From Peptoclostridium sp965368085 (lineage in GTDB: Bacteria; Bacillota; Clostridia; Peptostreptococcales; Peptostreptococcaceae), in contig CBDULP010000008.1 of the NCBI GenBank assembly GCA_965368085.1, positions 33,262 through 97,261 on the forward strand: a stretch of 64,000 nucleotides of DNA, read 5' to 3'. The number at the start of each line of letters is the position of its first letter. Position 1 is the stretch's first letter. Below the pieces are notes generated by a model, which made no database searches, was not told the origin of the DNA, and saw only the letters and a list, made by a program, of their open reading frames with translations. The translations under genes were made by a program, and so were the position numbers. Positions 54,232 to 63,559 of this stretch are shown here, one piece after another.

Positions 54232-55476
54232 TCAGCGGCTTGCTGATTCGTCTTCAAGGAGGCCCAGCCTCTTGGCAAGCATTTTGGTTGTGCTGGCCTG
54301 GAGTGCAAGAGTTATCAGTATTGTCATGAATACAACAGAAGATATTATTTCACTGTGAGGTAGTTTCATTGAAACTATCATGCCTGAAAGAGCTGCGGGT
54401 ATTACCCCGGTCTCTCTTACCCACATTAAAAACAAAATCTCTTTAAATTTCCAATTTGCTTTTTTATCAGGCAGTGTACAAACTAAAACCACTATTGGCC
54501 TAAATACAAACATTAGCAGGAAAACCACAATAACGGACTGCTTCCAATATATTGAAAGAGCCCCAAAGTCAACGTGTGTTCCAAGCATTATGAATATACC
54601 CATCCTCATAAGAATCGACAGGGTTTCTCTTACATTTGTTTGCACAATGAATGGATTTTGCGGGACATAAATCCCGAATCTGGTTTTATTTCCGCAAAGA
54701 AGCCCTGTGACAAATGTGGCCATATATCCGCTCCCGTGAACTTTTTCAGCAAGAACATATGACAGTATGACTGCAAATATCGATACCAGCGGCGCATATT
54801 CGTGAAATATTCCATACCTCTTGTCAGATATTAAAAACGAAAGGATTATTCCGACCAGCATTCCTACTGTTATTCCTCCGATTATCATTACAGCGAGTCG
54901 CTGAACATTTGAAGCTATTGAAATTTCGCCGCTATGAATTGCAGCAATTATGGAAATCACAAGTATTGCGCCTACCGCATCGTTAAAGGCGGACTCGCTT
55001 ATTACAGTTTGCTTAATCTTTTCTTTGAGTGTTATGTTTTTGAAAACAGGAATTAGTGCGGCAGGGTCTGTAGAAGCTATCACAGCGCCAAGAAGAAACG
55101 CATACATAATATCTATATGAAAGATTGCTTTTACAGCAAAGCCAATTAATGCTGAAGATATTGCAACTCCTACAATCGCCAAAAGTCCAACCGTAAGCTT
55201 TACATTGTCGAGAATCTTCAGCCTGACTTCCCTGCCTCCATCATAGAGTATGAATGCGGAACCGAATGTAAGAAGAAGCTGGTTCCCTAAAGGAGACACT
55301 TCTGCTCCAACGAGATTTAAAAAATGTGGACCAATCAGGATTCCTCCCAAAAGAAACATTACGACATCAGGGAGCCTTAGCAGCCCGCTTAGCTTGCCGA
55401 ATATCATTCCTGTTATCAAAATTATTGCAAATAGTGAAAGTATATTGTCAGTTGAGACGACTAGTGGATTTTCCAT
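54232..55476 (-). CDS. Cation:proton antiporter (CPA family)
   Basis: A 414-residue membrane protein with about 12 helices. VMFLLGGILIGPHFLNLVG and LLGAVIASTDPAALIPVFKN are typical CPA1 segments; ESAFNDAVGAILVISI contains the ND pair of the ion-binding helix. The C-terminal hydrophilic tail is short. The substrate (Na+ or K+) is not clear from the sequence. The ATG at 55476 has GGAGG upstream. It is transcribed away from the racemase remnant, towards the GGDEF-EAL gene. Confidence 0.9.
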   Translation of the reverse strand: MENPLVVSTDNILSLFAIILITGMIFGKLSGLLRLPDVVMFLLGGILIGPHFLNLVGAEVSPLGNQLLLTFGSAFILYDGGREVRLKILDNVKLTVGLLAIVGVAISSALIGFAVKAIFHIDIMYAFLLGAVIASTDPAALIPVFKNITLKEKIKQTVISESAFNDAVGAILVISIIAAIHSGEISIASNVQRLAVMIIGGITVGMLVGIILSFLISDKRYGIFHEYAPLVSIFAVILSYVLAEKVHGSGYMATFVTGLLCGNKTRFGIYVPQNPFIVQTNVRETLSILMRMGIFIMLGTHVDFGALSIYWKQSVIVVFLLMFVFRPIVVLVCTLPDKKANWKFKEILFLMWVRETGVIPAALSGMIVSMKLPHSEIISSVVFMTILITLALQASTTKMLAKRLGLLEDESASR

Positions 55477-55986
55477 GATTTATAACCTCCAAAATATAAA
55501 TGCATTTTGCAAACTGTTAAATTAAACAGTTTGTCTGTAATATTGGCTGCGTTTGAGTGTAATATATATTGTTCGCTTTCTATATTTGCATTAGGGCATG
55601 TTGGAATATCGAGAAATTCATTCAAGTTCAATATTATATCTACATTTTTTCTTACTAATTCAATTTTTTTATAAATACCCCTTATTTTTTTATTTAATTA
55701 TTCTGTCATGAATTTTTAAAATTATATACTTTAATACAATGAGCTTTTAATAAATAGTATCGGCTAGCCACTTACTTAATGCAGTTTATTATAACTAAAT
55801 AGTATTTTATATGAGTCCATAAGCTGTTGTGGAATATTCTTGAAATACGAAACAAGGGAACCTTTTTCAAGGTTCCCTTAAAAATTGATATAGTATCAAA
55901 ATCATTTTTAAAAATAGCATGGATTTAAAGCAAGAATGCCATGGAACGAAGAAAAATGAAATCTTACTTTAATATTGAATTGTGAT
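55477..55986. other. Intergenic region with a terminator hairpin
   Basis: No ORF is supported. AAGGGAACCTT (55854-55864) pairs with AAGGTTCCCTT (55869-55879), followed by AAAAATT on the plus strand and, on the minus strand, a T-run, so it can end the minus-strand racemase remnant. Confidence 0.6.
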
Positions 55987-56376
55987 TTAGGACGCCCTGT
56001 TTTCGAAAGCGAATTCAACGGCTCTTTTGGCTACAACGTTTAGAGTGTCCACAAAATTCCCCTTAAGCCCATATTGGTCAACTGCATATGAAAGCTCAGT
56101 GCATCCAAGTATGAAAACCGCAGCCCCTTGCGCCTTAAGATATTCCATTGCCAAGTACAGCATGCCAGCGCTGATGTCCTTTCCTTCCTTTATACCGTAT
56201 ATGAAATCCATAACCAGATTTTTGGGATGCGTGCAGGGTATTTGCGAGTTGTTGTCTATTATCTGGTGTATGTGTTCCTGGTCGCATTTAGCATTGGTCA
56301 TCATCACCACTTTTTTGAAAAGATCCACGGTCGCAAGGGGTCCCATGCCTCCAAGTATTCCAAGTTTTTTGCTCAT
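55987..56376 (-). pseudogene. Aspartate/glutamate racemase family protein with central deletion
   Basis: A 129-residue frame that starts well (ATG 56376 after GGAGG): KLGILGGMGPLATVDLF and IIDNNSQIP are the N-terminus of Asp/Glu racemase family proteins, which usually have about 230 residues. It then jumps in frame to THPKNLVMDFIYGIKEG and VFILGCTELSYAVD, the C-terminal half with the second catalytic Cys. The middle about 100 residues, with the first catalytic Cys (PCNTAH motif), are missing. An active racemase is therefore unlikely, although the frame is intact and could be translated. Confidence 0.78.
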
Positions 56377-56594
56377 ATGTATCTCCTCCTAAATATATCC
56401 GTTAAAATTAACTCTCTGGCAATGAAACAAAGCAATAATGATGCCTAAAATACGCGAATAACATATTGCTGTAAAATATTTATTTCAAACGCATGGCAAT
56501 AGCCTCCAAATAGAAGGTTTCAGTAGGAAATAAATTTTGAATAAAACTAAAAACGGAGCAATCCTGTCGAACTGAATTGAAAAAATAGCGGTGG

Positions 56595-56661
56595 TTAATG
56601 GCATTGGCTACGAGAATGGTGATATAATGGCTATATGGGTAGCCATTACTAATGGCATTGG
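56595..56661 (+). promoter_or_regulatory. Repeat cluster upstream of the sigma-54 activator
   Basis: TAATGGCTA (56625-56633) and TAGCCATTA (56640-56648) are exact inverted repeats around a 6-base loop. Direct copies of TAATGGCATTGG flank them at 56596-56607 and 56650-56661. TGGCAT-N5-TTGTT (56653-56668) resembles a weak -24/-12 element. This looks like an operator array. Confidence 0.45.
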
Positions 56662-56701
56662 TATTGTTCATGCTTTACATGATTGCAAAGGGGGAAGGCA
56701 G

Positions 56702-58777
56702 TTGAAAAAAAGGGTTGCGCTCATAGCGGGAACGGAGTCCACGAGGACATACCTTGAAAAGCAGCTTTATGAATATATATCTTCGGTGGCGGACATAAAA
56801 AGCTATTCAATTGAAAAGGGCTTTTCTGGATTCGAACATGCAGACCTGTTAGTGCTTTCAAGCGACATGATGCGCGAGCAGCTTGAGGGAAGTGTCATAC
56901 TAGGGGGCGCCCGTGAACTTGTAGTGGCGAGAAGGACCATAAACTATGACTTTGTGGACAAGATAGTCCTCATTCCAAAGGGGACCGATGTGATATTTGT
57001 AAACGATTCAAAAATGACGGCGCGGGAGAGCATACAGACGCTCAAAAGGCTTGGGATAGACCATATAAACTATGTGGAGCACTATCCGGGCATAAGCTGC
57101 GTGCCGAGTGGCATAGACATTTGCATAACAGTTGGGGAGATGGGCAAGGTTCCGCCGGGAATGAAAAAGGTGTATGACATAGGAACGAGGATAATAGACT
57201 TTCCGACCATCGCAGAGATACTCAGCAAGCTTGATGCGCTTGACGAGAGGGCCGAAAAGTTTTCAGACAAATATCTCATAAAGCTCATAAATGTAGCAAA
57301 GAGGCTTGCAAAGTCCACACAGGAGATAGCTAAGCTTTATGAGGGATTGAATGTGGTAATAGACGGGTTCAACGAGGGCATACTGGTTTACGACCAAAAT
57401 GGATGCATAAGCGTACTCAATGAGAATTTGAAAAAGATTCTGGGCATATCCGGCGTGGGCAGTGTAATAGGAAGGCAGCTCAAATACGTGATTCGCGGCA
57501 AAGGGCTAATGGAGTTTTTGATGAGCGATGAAATGGAAAAGACACGGATTCTGGACGCGGACGGGTTTGAAGTCGTTGTCAAAAAGGTACTCATAGAAAA
57601 AAACAATTCTTTCATAGCCATATTCAAGGGAGCAAGGCAGACAATTGAAGAAAATGAAAGGATAAAGAGGGAACTTGTGAACAAAGGTTTTTATGCAAAA
57701 TACAAATTCGACGACATAGTGGGAAGTTCGCTCCAGATCAACAAGACAAAACAGATATGCAAAAGACTTGCAAAGAGCGATCTGACAATACTTGTAGAAG
57801 GTGAAAGCGGCACGGGAAAGGAGCTGTTTGCAAGCGCCGTACACAATGCGTCCGAGAGGAGAAAAGGACCTTTTCTCGCGGTGAATTTTAGCGATCTTCC
57901 GGACGAACTCATAGAAAGCGAGCTGTTTGGATATGAGGAAGGGGCGTTTACAGGAGCTGCAAAGGGTGGGAAAGCAGGGATTTTTGAGCAGTCCGACGGC
58001 GGAACCATATTTCTCGACGAGATCGGGGATGTTTCGCTTAAAATGCAGGCGAGGCTTCTTCGGGTGCTTCAGGAAAAGGAAGTCATGAGGATAGGGGGGA
58101 GGCAGATAAAGCCTGTCGATGTAAGGGTCATAGCGGCCACTAATAAAAATCTGGATGAAATGATGAAAATGAAGATTTTCAGGGAGGATTTATACTACAG
58201 GCTTAAAATAGGGTATGTTCAGATACCTCCCCTTAGAAACAGGAAAGATGACATCAAAGAGCTTGTGGAGCACTTCATAAACATAGAGACGCCGGAAAAG
58301 GTGACAATGCATGAAGGCGTTATTAAAAGCCTTGTGGAGCACGAATGGCGCGGCAATGTCAGAGAGCTTAAAAACAGCATATCATATATGATGGCCGTAA
58401 GAAGCGGCAGATTGATAACCCGTGAGGACATGCCGGAAAATCTGATTTGCAAAGAGATAGCGGATGAAGAGTGCCTGCGTGCAAATAAGCGGTCCCTAAA
58501 TGAATACTCTCATATGCAAGGCTTTAGCCGGGATGAGATAGAAATCTTAAATGAGATATTCAGTTTAAGAGAAGGCGGAAGCATCGCTGGAAGGGACAAG
58601 ATAAGCAAAAACCTCGCGGGCAGAGGGGTTGGCCTGACCAGTTGCCAGGTGAGGCACAGGCTGGAAAAGCTTGAAAAGATGGGCATGGTCATAAAGAGCA
58701 GGGGTAAGAAAGGGACAGTGCTCACGGTGGAAGGTGAAAAGTTTTTGAAAGGGCTGCAGACTGCAAATCCGATATGA
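56702..58777 (+). CDS. Sigma-54-dependent activator with non-Fis C-terminus
   Basis: A protein of 691 residues, start TTG 56702 after GGGGGAAGG. Residues 1-200 form a sensory domain I do not recognise (KRVALIAGTESTRTYLEK); a PAS domain follows at about 215-320; the AAA+ domain has Walker A GESGTGKE, GAFTGA in the sigma-54 contact loop, Walker B GGTIFLDEIGD and the R-finger region FREDLYYRLKI. Instead of a Fis helix-turn-helix, the last 90 residues (EILNEIFSLREGGSIAGRD and TSCQVRHRLEKLEKMGMV) look like a winged-helix/MarR-like DNA-binding domain. It should activate sigma-54 promoters, targets unknown. It precedes the GlnK/GlnL-like genes in the same direction. Confidence 0.9.
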   Translation: MKKRVALIAGTESTRTYLEKQLYEYISSVADIKSYSIEKGFSGFEHADLLVLSSDMMREQLEGSVILGGARELVVARRTINYDFVDKIVLIPKGTDVIFVNDSKMTARESIQTLKRLGIDHINYVEHYPGISCVPSGIDICITVGEMGKVPPGMKKVYDIGTRIIDFPTIAEILSKLDALDERAEKFSDKYLIKLINVAKRLAKSTQEIAKLYEGLNVVIDGFNEGILVYDQNGCISVLNENLKKILGISGVGSVIGRQLKYVIRGKGLMEFLMSDEMEKTRILDADGFEVVVKKVLIEKNNSFIAIFKGARQTIEENERIKRELVNKGFYAKYKFDDIVGSSLQINKTKQICKRLAKSDLTILVEGESGTGKELFASAVHNASERRKGPFLAVNFSDLPDELIESELFGYEEGAFTGAAKGGKAGIFEQSDGGTIFLDEIGDVSLKMQARLLRVLQEKEVMRIGGRQIKPVDVRVIAATNKNLDEMMKMKIFREDLYYRLKIGYVQIPPLRNRKDDIKELVEHFINIETPEKVTMHEGVIKSLVEHEWRGNVRELKNSISYMMAVRSGRLITREDMPENLICKEIADEECLRANKRSLNEYSHMQGFSRDEIEILNEIFSLREGGSIAGRDKISKNLAGRGVGLTSCQVRHRLEKLEKMGMVIKSRGKKGTVLTVEGEKFLKGLQTANPI

Positions 58778-58833
58778 TGTGGACGGTAAACATTTGCATT
58801 ATATATAATTTGTTTATGAAGGGAGACAGATAA

Positions 58834-60123
58834 TTGGACTGCAACAGGGAGAAATTAGAAAAGATTATAATAGTTTCAATGGTCACCGTTTTCATGGGGC
58901 AGATATACCTTTCGCCAGGAACAAACTGGTTCAGGCTTTCAATGGCGGTTGTGACCCTGTCCATGCTTTTGCTTTATTTCAAGCAGGTTTCAGTTGTCAT
59001 AGTGAGTTTCATAGTGGCAATAGCCATACCGATTTTCAGGGCGTTTGTACAGTTCGTTTCTTACAGGGAGGCGCCGTTTAATGAAGTGTTTGCCCACTAC
59101 CTGCCTGTGGCCATATTTTATATACTGTTTGGGCTGCTGTTCGAACTGCTGCAGCTTCGGGAAAAAGCGGACAAACCGTTGCTTTTTATGACATCGCTTT
59201 GGTTTTGCGACAGTGTATCCAACATAATTGAAATCTCGTACAGGAGTCTTTCGTCCTCGTTTGATTTCAACACGGCAATATACAAGATAATAGTAATAGG
59301 CTTCATAAGATCTGTAATCACATATTCATTTTATGTTGCTTCAATTTACTATAAAAACAGGTATGACAGAGAGCAAAAGGAGGAGCGCTACAGGGAGATG
59401 CTGCTTTTTATATCGAGCCTCAAGTCGGAGCTTTTTTTCCTCAGAAAGTCAATGGTTGACATAGAAGACACCATGCAAAGAAGCTATGGACTTTACAGGG
59501 AACTTGACGATAGGGATCTCAAAGACAAGGCTCTTATGGTGGCTAAGAACATACACGAGATAAAAAAAGACTATTACAGAGTTGTGGACGGCATGGAAAA
59601 GGTGCTTTCAGAAGAAGGCAAGAGCTGTGAAATGAGGATTTCTGAAATATTTGATATAATGAAAGACAACACACAAAAACTTGCGGCATTAAGGGAAAAG
59701 GACATAAGTGTGGAATTCGAGTATTTTGAGGATTTTGGTACGAAGGAGTTTTATCCAATAATATCGGTAATAAATAATCTGATATCAAACGCCATAGACG
59801 CCATAGAATCCCAGGGTACTATAAAGGTGAGCGAGCGCTCAGACTCAAAAAATTTCATATTCAGGGTCGAGGATGACGGGTGCGGCATAGACGAAGACAA
59901 TATGGAGGTATTGTTTGAAGCAGGATTTTCCACAAAATATGATCCGTTAACAGGCAAGATGTCAACTGGCATAGGGCTCTCGCATGTTCGGGAGATTGTA
60001 AAAAATCACCTCAAGGGAGAGGTGAGCGTAACAAGCGGAAATGACGGCGAAAATACACTGTTTGAAGTAAGGCTGCCAAGAAACGTTGCTGATGCAAGGG
60101 GAGGGGTTGCGCTTGAGTACTAG
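58834..60123 (+). CDS. GlnK-like sensor histidine kinase
   Basis: A 429-residue kinase, TTG start after GGGAGA. About six membrane helices in the first 180 residues (VTLSMLLLYFKQVSVVIVS is one), no periplasmic loop of size, then a dimerisation helix with MQRSYGLYRELDDRDL and an HATPase domain: the N-box VINNLISNAIDAIES, G1 EDDGCGID and G2 STGIGLSHVREIV. The layout matches the SpoOB-type kinases such as B. subtilis GlnK (formerly YcbA). Its response-regulator partner overlaps its end by eleven bases. Confidence 0.9.
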   Translation: MDCNREKLEKIIIVSMVTVFMGQIYLSPGTNWFRLSMAVVTLSMLLLYFKQVSVVIVSFIVAIAIPIFRAFVQFVSYREAPFNEVFAHYLPVAIFYILFGLLFELLQLREKADKPLLFMTSLWFCDSVSNIIEISYRSLSSSFDFNTAIYKIIVIGFIRSVITYSFYVASIYYKNRYDREQKEERYREMLLFISSLKSELFFLRKSMVDIEDTMQRSYGLYRELDDRDLKDKALMVAKNIHEIKKDYYRVVDGMEKVLSEEGKSCEMRISEIFDIMKDNTQKLAALREKDISVEFEYFEDFGTKEFYPIISVINNLISNAIDAIESQGTIKVSERSDSKNFIFRVEDDGCGIDEDNMEVLFEAGFSTKYDPLTGKMSTGIGLSHVREIVKNHLKGEVSVTSGNDGENTLFEVRLPRNVADARGGVALEY

Positions 60124-61012
60124 TTTTTATATTGTGGATGACGACAGGGTCATACAAAAGATATTGAAGAGCATCATAAAGGACAAGGAACTTGGGAGTC
60201 TGGTCGGGACTTCCAACGACGGCATTGAAGCGATTGAAAAGATAAAGATTTTAAAACCCGACATTGTGCTTGTAGACCTTCTAATGCCGGGAATGGATGG
60301 AGCAAGCATGGTGTCGCAGCTGAAAGATGAGGGCTGCGAGAGCATATTCATAATGATATCGCAGGTAGACTCTAAAGAGATGATATCAAAGGCTTACAGG
60401 GACGGCATCGAATTTTATGTAAACAAGCCCATAAATGTAATCGAGGTGATTTCGGTTATAAAAAGCGTACAGGAAAAACTCAACATGTCAAAGGTCATAA
60501 AGTCTTTTGAAAATGCATTCAAGGGTATTGAAATGCTAAAGGGCGACTTGCAAAAGAGAGCGCCAAAGGCCGTAGATGAAAGAGACAGCGTAAAAAAGGT
60601 GCTTGCCCAGATTGGAATACTCGGAGAAGCCGGATGCACAGACATAGTCAACATAGTGATTTGGCTAATGGAAAGGGGATGCTCACAAAAGGGAATGCAG
60701 TACAAGTACAAGCTTTCAGACGCATATTCGTATTTGAAGTCCAAATATGAAGGCGAGGGAAACTCGGATGTCAACAAGGGCGCCATAGAGCAGAGAATAA
60801 GACGAGCCGTAAAAAGCGCGCTTTCCAACATGGGACATTTGGGGATAGAAGACTACTATAACGACATATTCGTGAAATACTCTGCAACCCTTTTCGACTT
60901 TGGAGAAGTTAGAAGGGAAATGGACTTTATAAGGGGAAAGTCGGTCCACAGCGGAAAGGTCAATGTGAAAAAATTCATAGAGGGTGTCCTAATGGATGTA
61001 ATGGAGGGATAA
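60113..61012 (+). CDS. GlnL/YcbB-type response regulator
   Basis: A 299-residue regulator. The receiver (residues 1-120) has YIVDDDRV, phospho-Asp in VLVDLLMP, and NKPINVIEV with the conserved Lys. The C-terminal half (about 150-295) is the YcbB domain, an all-helical effector with EQRIRRAVKSALSNMGHLG; this matches B. subtilis GlnL. I chose the TTG at 60113 with GGGGAGG upstream; the longer frame from 60086 is less likely. It overlaps the kinase gene. In B. subtilis this pair answers glutamine availability and controls glutamine uptake; here no glutaminase or transporter is adjacent, so the target is unknown. Confidence 0.9.
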   Translation: MSTSFYIVDDDRVIQKILKSIIKDKELGSLVGTSNDGIEAIEKIKILKPDIVLVDLLMPGMDGASMVSQLKDEGCESIFIMISQVDSKEMISKAYRDGIEFYVNKPINVIEVISVIKSVQEKLNMSKVIKSFENAFKGIEMLKGDLQKRAPKAVDERDSVKKVLAQIGILGEAGCTDIVNIVIWLMERGCSQKGMQYKYKLSDAYSYLKSKYEGEGNSDVNKGAIEQRIRRAVKSALSNMGHLGIEDYYNDIFVKYSATLFDFGEVRREMDFIRGKSVHSGKVNVKKFIEGVLMDVMEG

Positions 61013-61039
61013 AAAACCGGCGGAATCCGCCGATTTTTC
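61012..61039 (+). terminator. Terminator of the sigma-54/GlnKL region
   Basis: AAAAACCGGCGG, loop AAT, CCGCCGATTTTT, directly after the stop codon. The 220 bases to 61260 hold nothing recognisable. Confidence 0.8.
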
Positions 61040-61260
61040 TTAGTCTGCAAAATTTTATTCGTAAGCTTCATTTGCAACAATTTGCGTAGCCGTCAGTTTT
61101 TTATCCCGGTTAGCTATATTCCCGTAATTTACACTTATAACCTATATATTCGCTGTATATTATAGCCAGCATTGGGATAATACACGAACTTAGTTTGCTT
61201 TTACTCTTTTAAGCTATATTGGATGTATTTAAGAATAATGTTGAAATAAGGTGAATTTTA

Positions 61261-61510
61261 TTAATTTTGTTTTCTTTTAATGCCACAAGAGTTTGGTTCT
61301 ACATAATCAAACCCAAATTGAGAGTAGAGTTTATCGGCAGGTTTATTAGCAATTAAGCATACGTAGGCATTCTTATCAGTGTTCTGTTTTAAATAAGAGT
61401 CAATTTCTTTCATAAGCTGAAGTGGAATCATGTCTTATCTCCATACCTATTGTAACCTCCATTTTTTGAAAATTATCTTCACTTAAATTCGCAATATAAG
61501 GAGAATGTGC
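61261..61510 (-). pseudogene. Frameshifted GNAT acetyltransferase C-terminal remnant
   Basis: Minus strand. One frame gives HSPYIANLSEDNFQKMEVTI, then a shift, then MIPLQLMKEIDSYL, NAYVCLIANKPADKLYSQFG and FDYVEPNSCGIKRKQN before a stop at 61261. The second piece is the typical end of a GNAT acetyltransferase (A-D-K-L-Y-x-x-F-G-F). No complete gene can be built, so this is a decayed copy, placed 1 base past the methyltransferase stop. Confidence 0.7.
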
Positions 61511-61511
61511 C

Positions 61512-62084
61512 TTAATTTTTTCTTTTGCGAAAAATATAAGTAACAAAAAATCCCCTTTCATCTTCATTTTCAATATATCTAATTAATTCAAATGGCTTTT
61601 TCATATCTTCAAAATCAGATGGTTGAATTAAATCCTCTTTTCTAATTTTAGAATCAACCTGATGCTCATATCCAAAACCACAAATAAATAAAATACCATC
61701 GTCGGTAATGTGACTTTCAATTCCTCCAAGTTGTTCCTTATTTAATCTATAGTGATTAATTATAATATTATCAAATACCCCTATATTCTTTAAAGAATTT
61801 GATACACTTAAATCAATTTGCATTGTATCCACTAAATAACTATTTCTTTGAGCAAACATATTCAAGCGTTCAAGTGCTTTACTGCTAAAATCTACTCCTG
61901 TAACTCTAAAACCTTTTTCAATCAAAAATAAAGCATTCCTACCATCTCCACACGCTATATCAAGAATAGTACCTTTTTTAAAGTATGCGACATTTTCAAC
62001 TATTGATTTTTCGGGGCTTAATGGATTATCACTTCTGTTAACAAATTTATCATCCCAGTACTTCTTATTTCCCATGTACTCCAT
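61512..62084 (-). CDS. Class I SAM-dependent methyltransferase
   Basis: A 190-residue methyltransferase. Motif I is TILDIACGDGRNALFL (residues 40-55), motif II VTGVDFSSKALERL and motif III VFDNIIINHY. The substrate is unknown; the fold and length match TehB-like small-molecule methyltransferases, an inference. The ATG at 62084 has GGAGG seven bases upstream. The AT content and codon choice are higher in A and T than for the core genes, in line with transfer. A GNAT remnant follows it. Confidence 0.85.
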   Translation of the reverse strand: MEYMGNKKYWDDKFVNRSDNPLSPEKSIVENVAYFKKGTILDIACGDGRNALFLIEKGFRVTGVDFSSKALERLNMFAQRNSYLVDTMQIDLSVSNSLKNIGVFDNIIINHYRLNKEQLGGIESHITDDGILFICGFGYEHQVDSKIRKEDLIQPSDFEDMKKPFELIRYIENEDERGFFVTYIFRKRKN

Positions 62085-62272
62085 TTTACAACCTCCTGTT
62101 GATATGTTTCACGGTGTATTACAATTGCGACTTTCTATAGCATTATTATATACCTTAGTCTTGAATATGCAGTATATGAAAGTGACTTTGAAGATTTTCA
62201 TGCGAATAGACTTTAGGATTGCCGATTCCTATTAGAGTGCAATTGTCTGCTGTAAATATTGCTGAATCCAAA
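62085..62272. other. Non-coding gap in the accessory end region
   Basis: AT-rich with no supported ORF. It should hold the promoter of the methyltransferase gene. Confidence 0.35.
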
Positions 62273-62500
62273 TTAATCCTCCGTATAGTTCATGGTATTG
62301 TATGACACCCATCCAACATAGCGTGCGCCATAATCATCAATGTACTCAACTCGACACCATATTCTCGTTACAAGTTCGATTTTTGTTTCATAAACATAGC
62401 ATTCCGCTCCTTGTGGCATAACTGTAACTATACTTGCATTTAATTTTGGAGCTGCTCGCAAATTTCCGGTCTTCGAGACAATAGTTTGATATGAACCCAC
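62273..62500 (-). pseudogene. SH3-like C-terminal part of split gene
   Basis: A 75-codon frame with a bacterial SH3-like domain: TGNLRAAPKLNASIVTVMP and RIWCRVEYIDDYGARYVGW. It lies in the same frame as the protein that stops at 62504: the stop is TAA, followed by TTA and then GTG 62500. No ribosome site precedes the GTG. The two pieces are thus most simply one gene cut by a nonsense codon, so this end would be translated only by reinitiation or readthrough. Confidence 0.65.
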
Positions 62501-62503
62501 TAA

Positions 62504-63142
62504 TTATTGTGCTGTTAATACCGCTTCCTTTTCCTTTTTTTCTTTCGCCGCTTGTTTTGCTTTTGCTGCAAGATCCTGTTCTGCCTTAGCCTTAGCCATT
62601 GCAAGTTCTTGCTCAGCTTTTGCAACTGCATCTTTCTTTGCAAATTCAATTTCGGTTTTTAGATTTTTTGCGAGCATGCTATTGGGGAAATCTTCTATAT
62701 AATCATTTAATAGGTTAAGCGCATAGTTTTCTTTTCCATATTCAAATTCATCTTTTATTTGCGAAACTATCTGCTTGTCAATTTCGGTTATATATTCTGT
62801 TGCATTAGAGTATCTTTTTTTATCATTTTTGGATATCTTCGCAAAATATATTATGGCTTTATTGTAATTTCCATCCTCATAAAAACTGATTGCTTTTTCA
62901 TAGTTAGTCTTGGATTCCAACTGTTCTATTGCCTTATTTCTTTTTTCTAAAATGGTTATATCATACTTTTGGGATAGTAGTTTTTCATATAGATCTATCC
63001 CCTCTTTATATTGTTCCATTAATATAAGAGTGTTTGCTTTTTCTATAGCTTGCATTCTTTGAACTATTAAAAATCCGAATATACCAAATATTAAAGCAAA
63101 CAAAGCAATAATTGTGGTTATAGCGATTTTATTTTTACTCAT
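62504..63142 (-). CDS. Membrane-anchored TPR/coiled-coil protein, truncated
   Basis: A 212-residue protein from ATG 63142, GAGGAGG eight bases upstream. One N-terminal helix (TTIIALFALIFGIFGFLIV), then helical repeats (YKEGIDLYEKLLSQKY, YEKAISFYEDGNYNKAIIYF and NYALNLLNDYIEDFPNS) in TPR style, and a Lys/Ala/Glu coiled-coil tail. It ends at TAA with the SH3-like part continuing in frame after it, so the original protein was probably about 289 residues: anchor, TPR, coiled coil, SH3. The function is unknown; SH3 domains often bind wall components. Confidence 0.65.
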   Translation of the reverse strand: MSKNKIAITTIIALFALIFGIFGFLIVQRMQAIEKANTLILMEQYKEGIDLYEKLLSQKYDITILEKRNKAIEQLESKTNYEKAISFYEDGNYNKAIIYFAKISKNDKKRYSNATEYITEIDKQIVSQIKDEFEYGKENYALNLLNDYIEDFPNSMLAKNLKTEIEFAKKDAVAKAEQELAMAKAKAEQDLAAKAKQAAKEKKEKEAVLTAQ

Positions 63143-63559
63143 TTAACTGCCCTCCTCGTAATATGACTATAGGGTTAGAACTCAAAAAAACAACTGCATA
63201 TTTTTCGGCGACTCGATATTTATGGACTTGTCTTGAAACCATAAAATTTCAAGTCGCTTTTTTAAATTATACCCATTATTTTACTTTTTGAGTCGCCTAA
63301 AATGATTAAACCAGTGCCAGTGAAACTGACAAATAAAGAGATATTCTCCTTTATTCGTTTTCAATATGGCATTCCTATAATTTATACAAACCAGTAAACC
63401 ATGCATAGTAATTACAGTGGTTATGCTTTTTATTTTGGGCTGTGCTTAAGAATGATTTTGATATAATTGGAACTTTAAAGGGAACCTCGAATGATATGAT
63501 ACCTCCAAAGTAGACAGTCTAATTAATTAAAATTAGACAAACCACTTGGAGGTATTTTT
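63143..63559. other. Non-coding region including IS left end
   Basis: CTTGAAA (63232-63238) and TTTCAAG (63247-63253) form a hairpin followed by TCGCTTTTTT, terminator-like on the plus strand, though no plus-strand gene feeds it. From about 63490 the sequence belongs to the IS: the block through AGTAGACAGTCTAATTAATT is shared with 26.2 kb. Confidence 0.5.
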
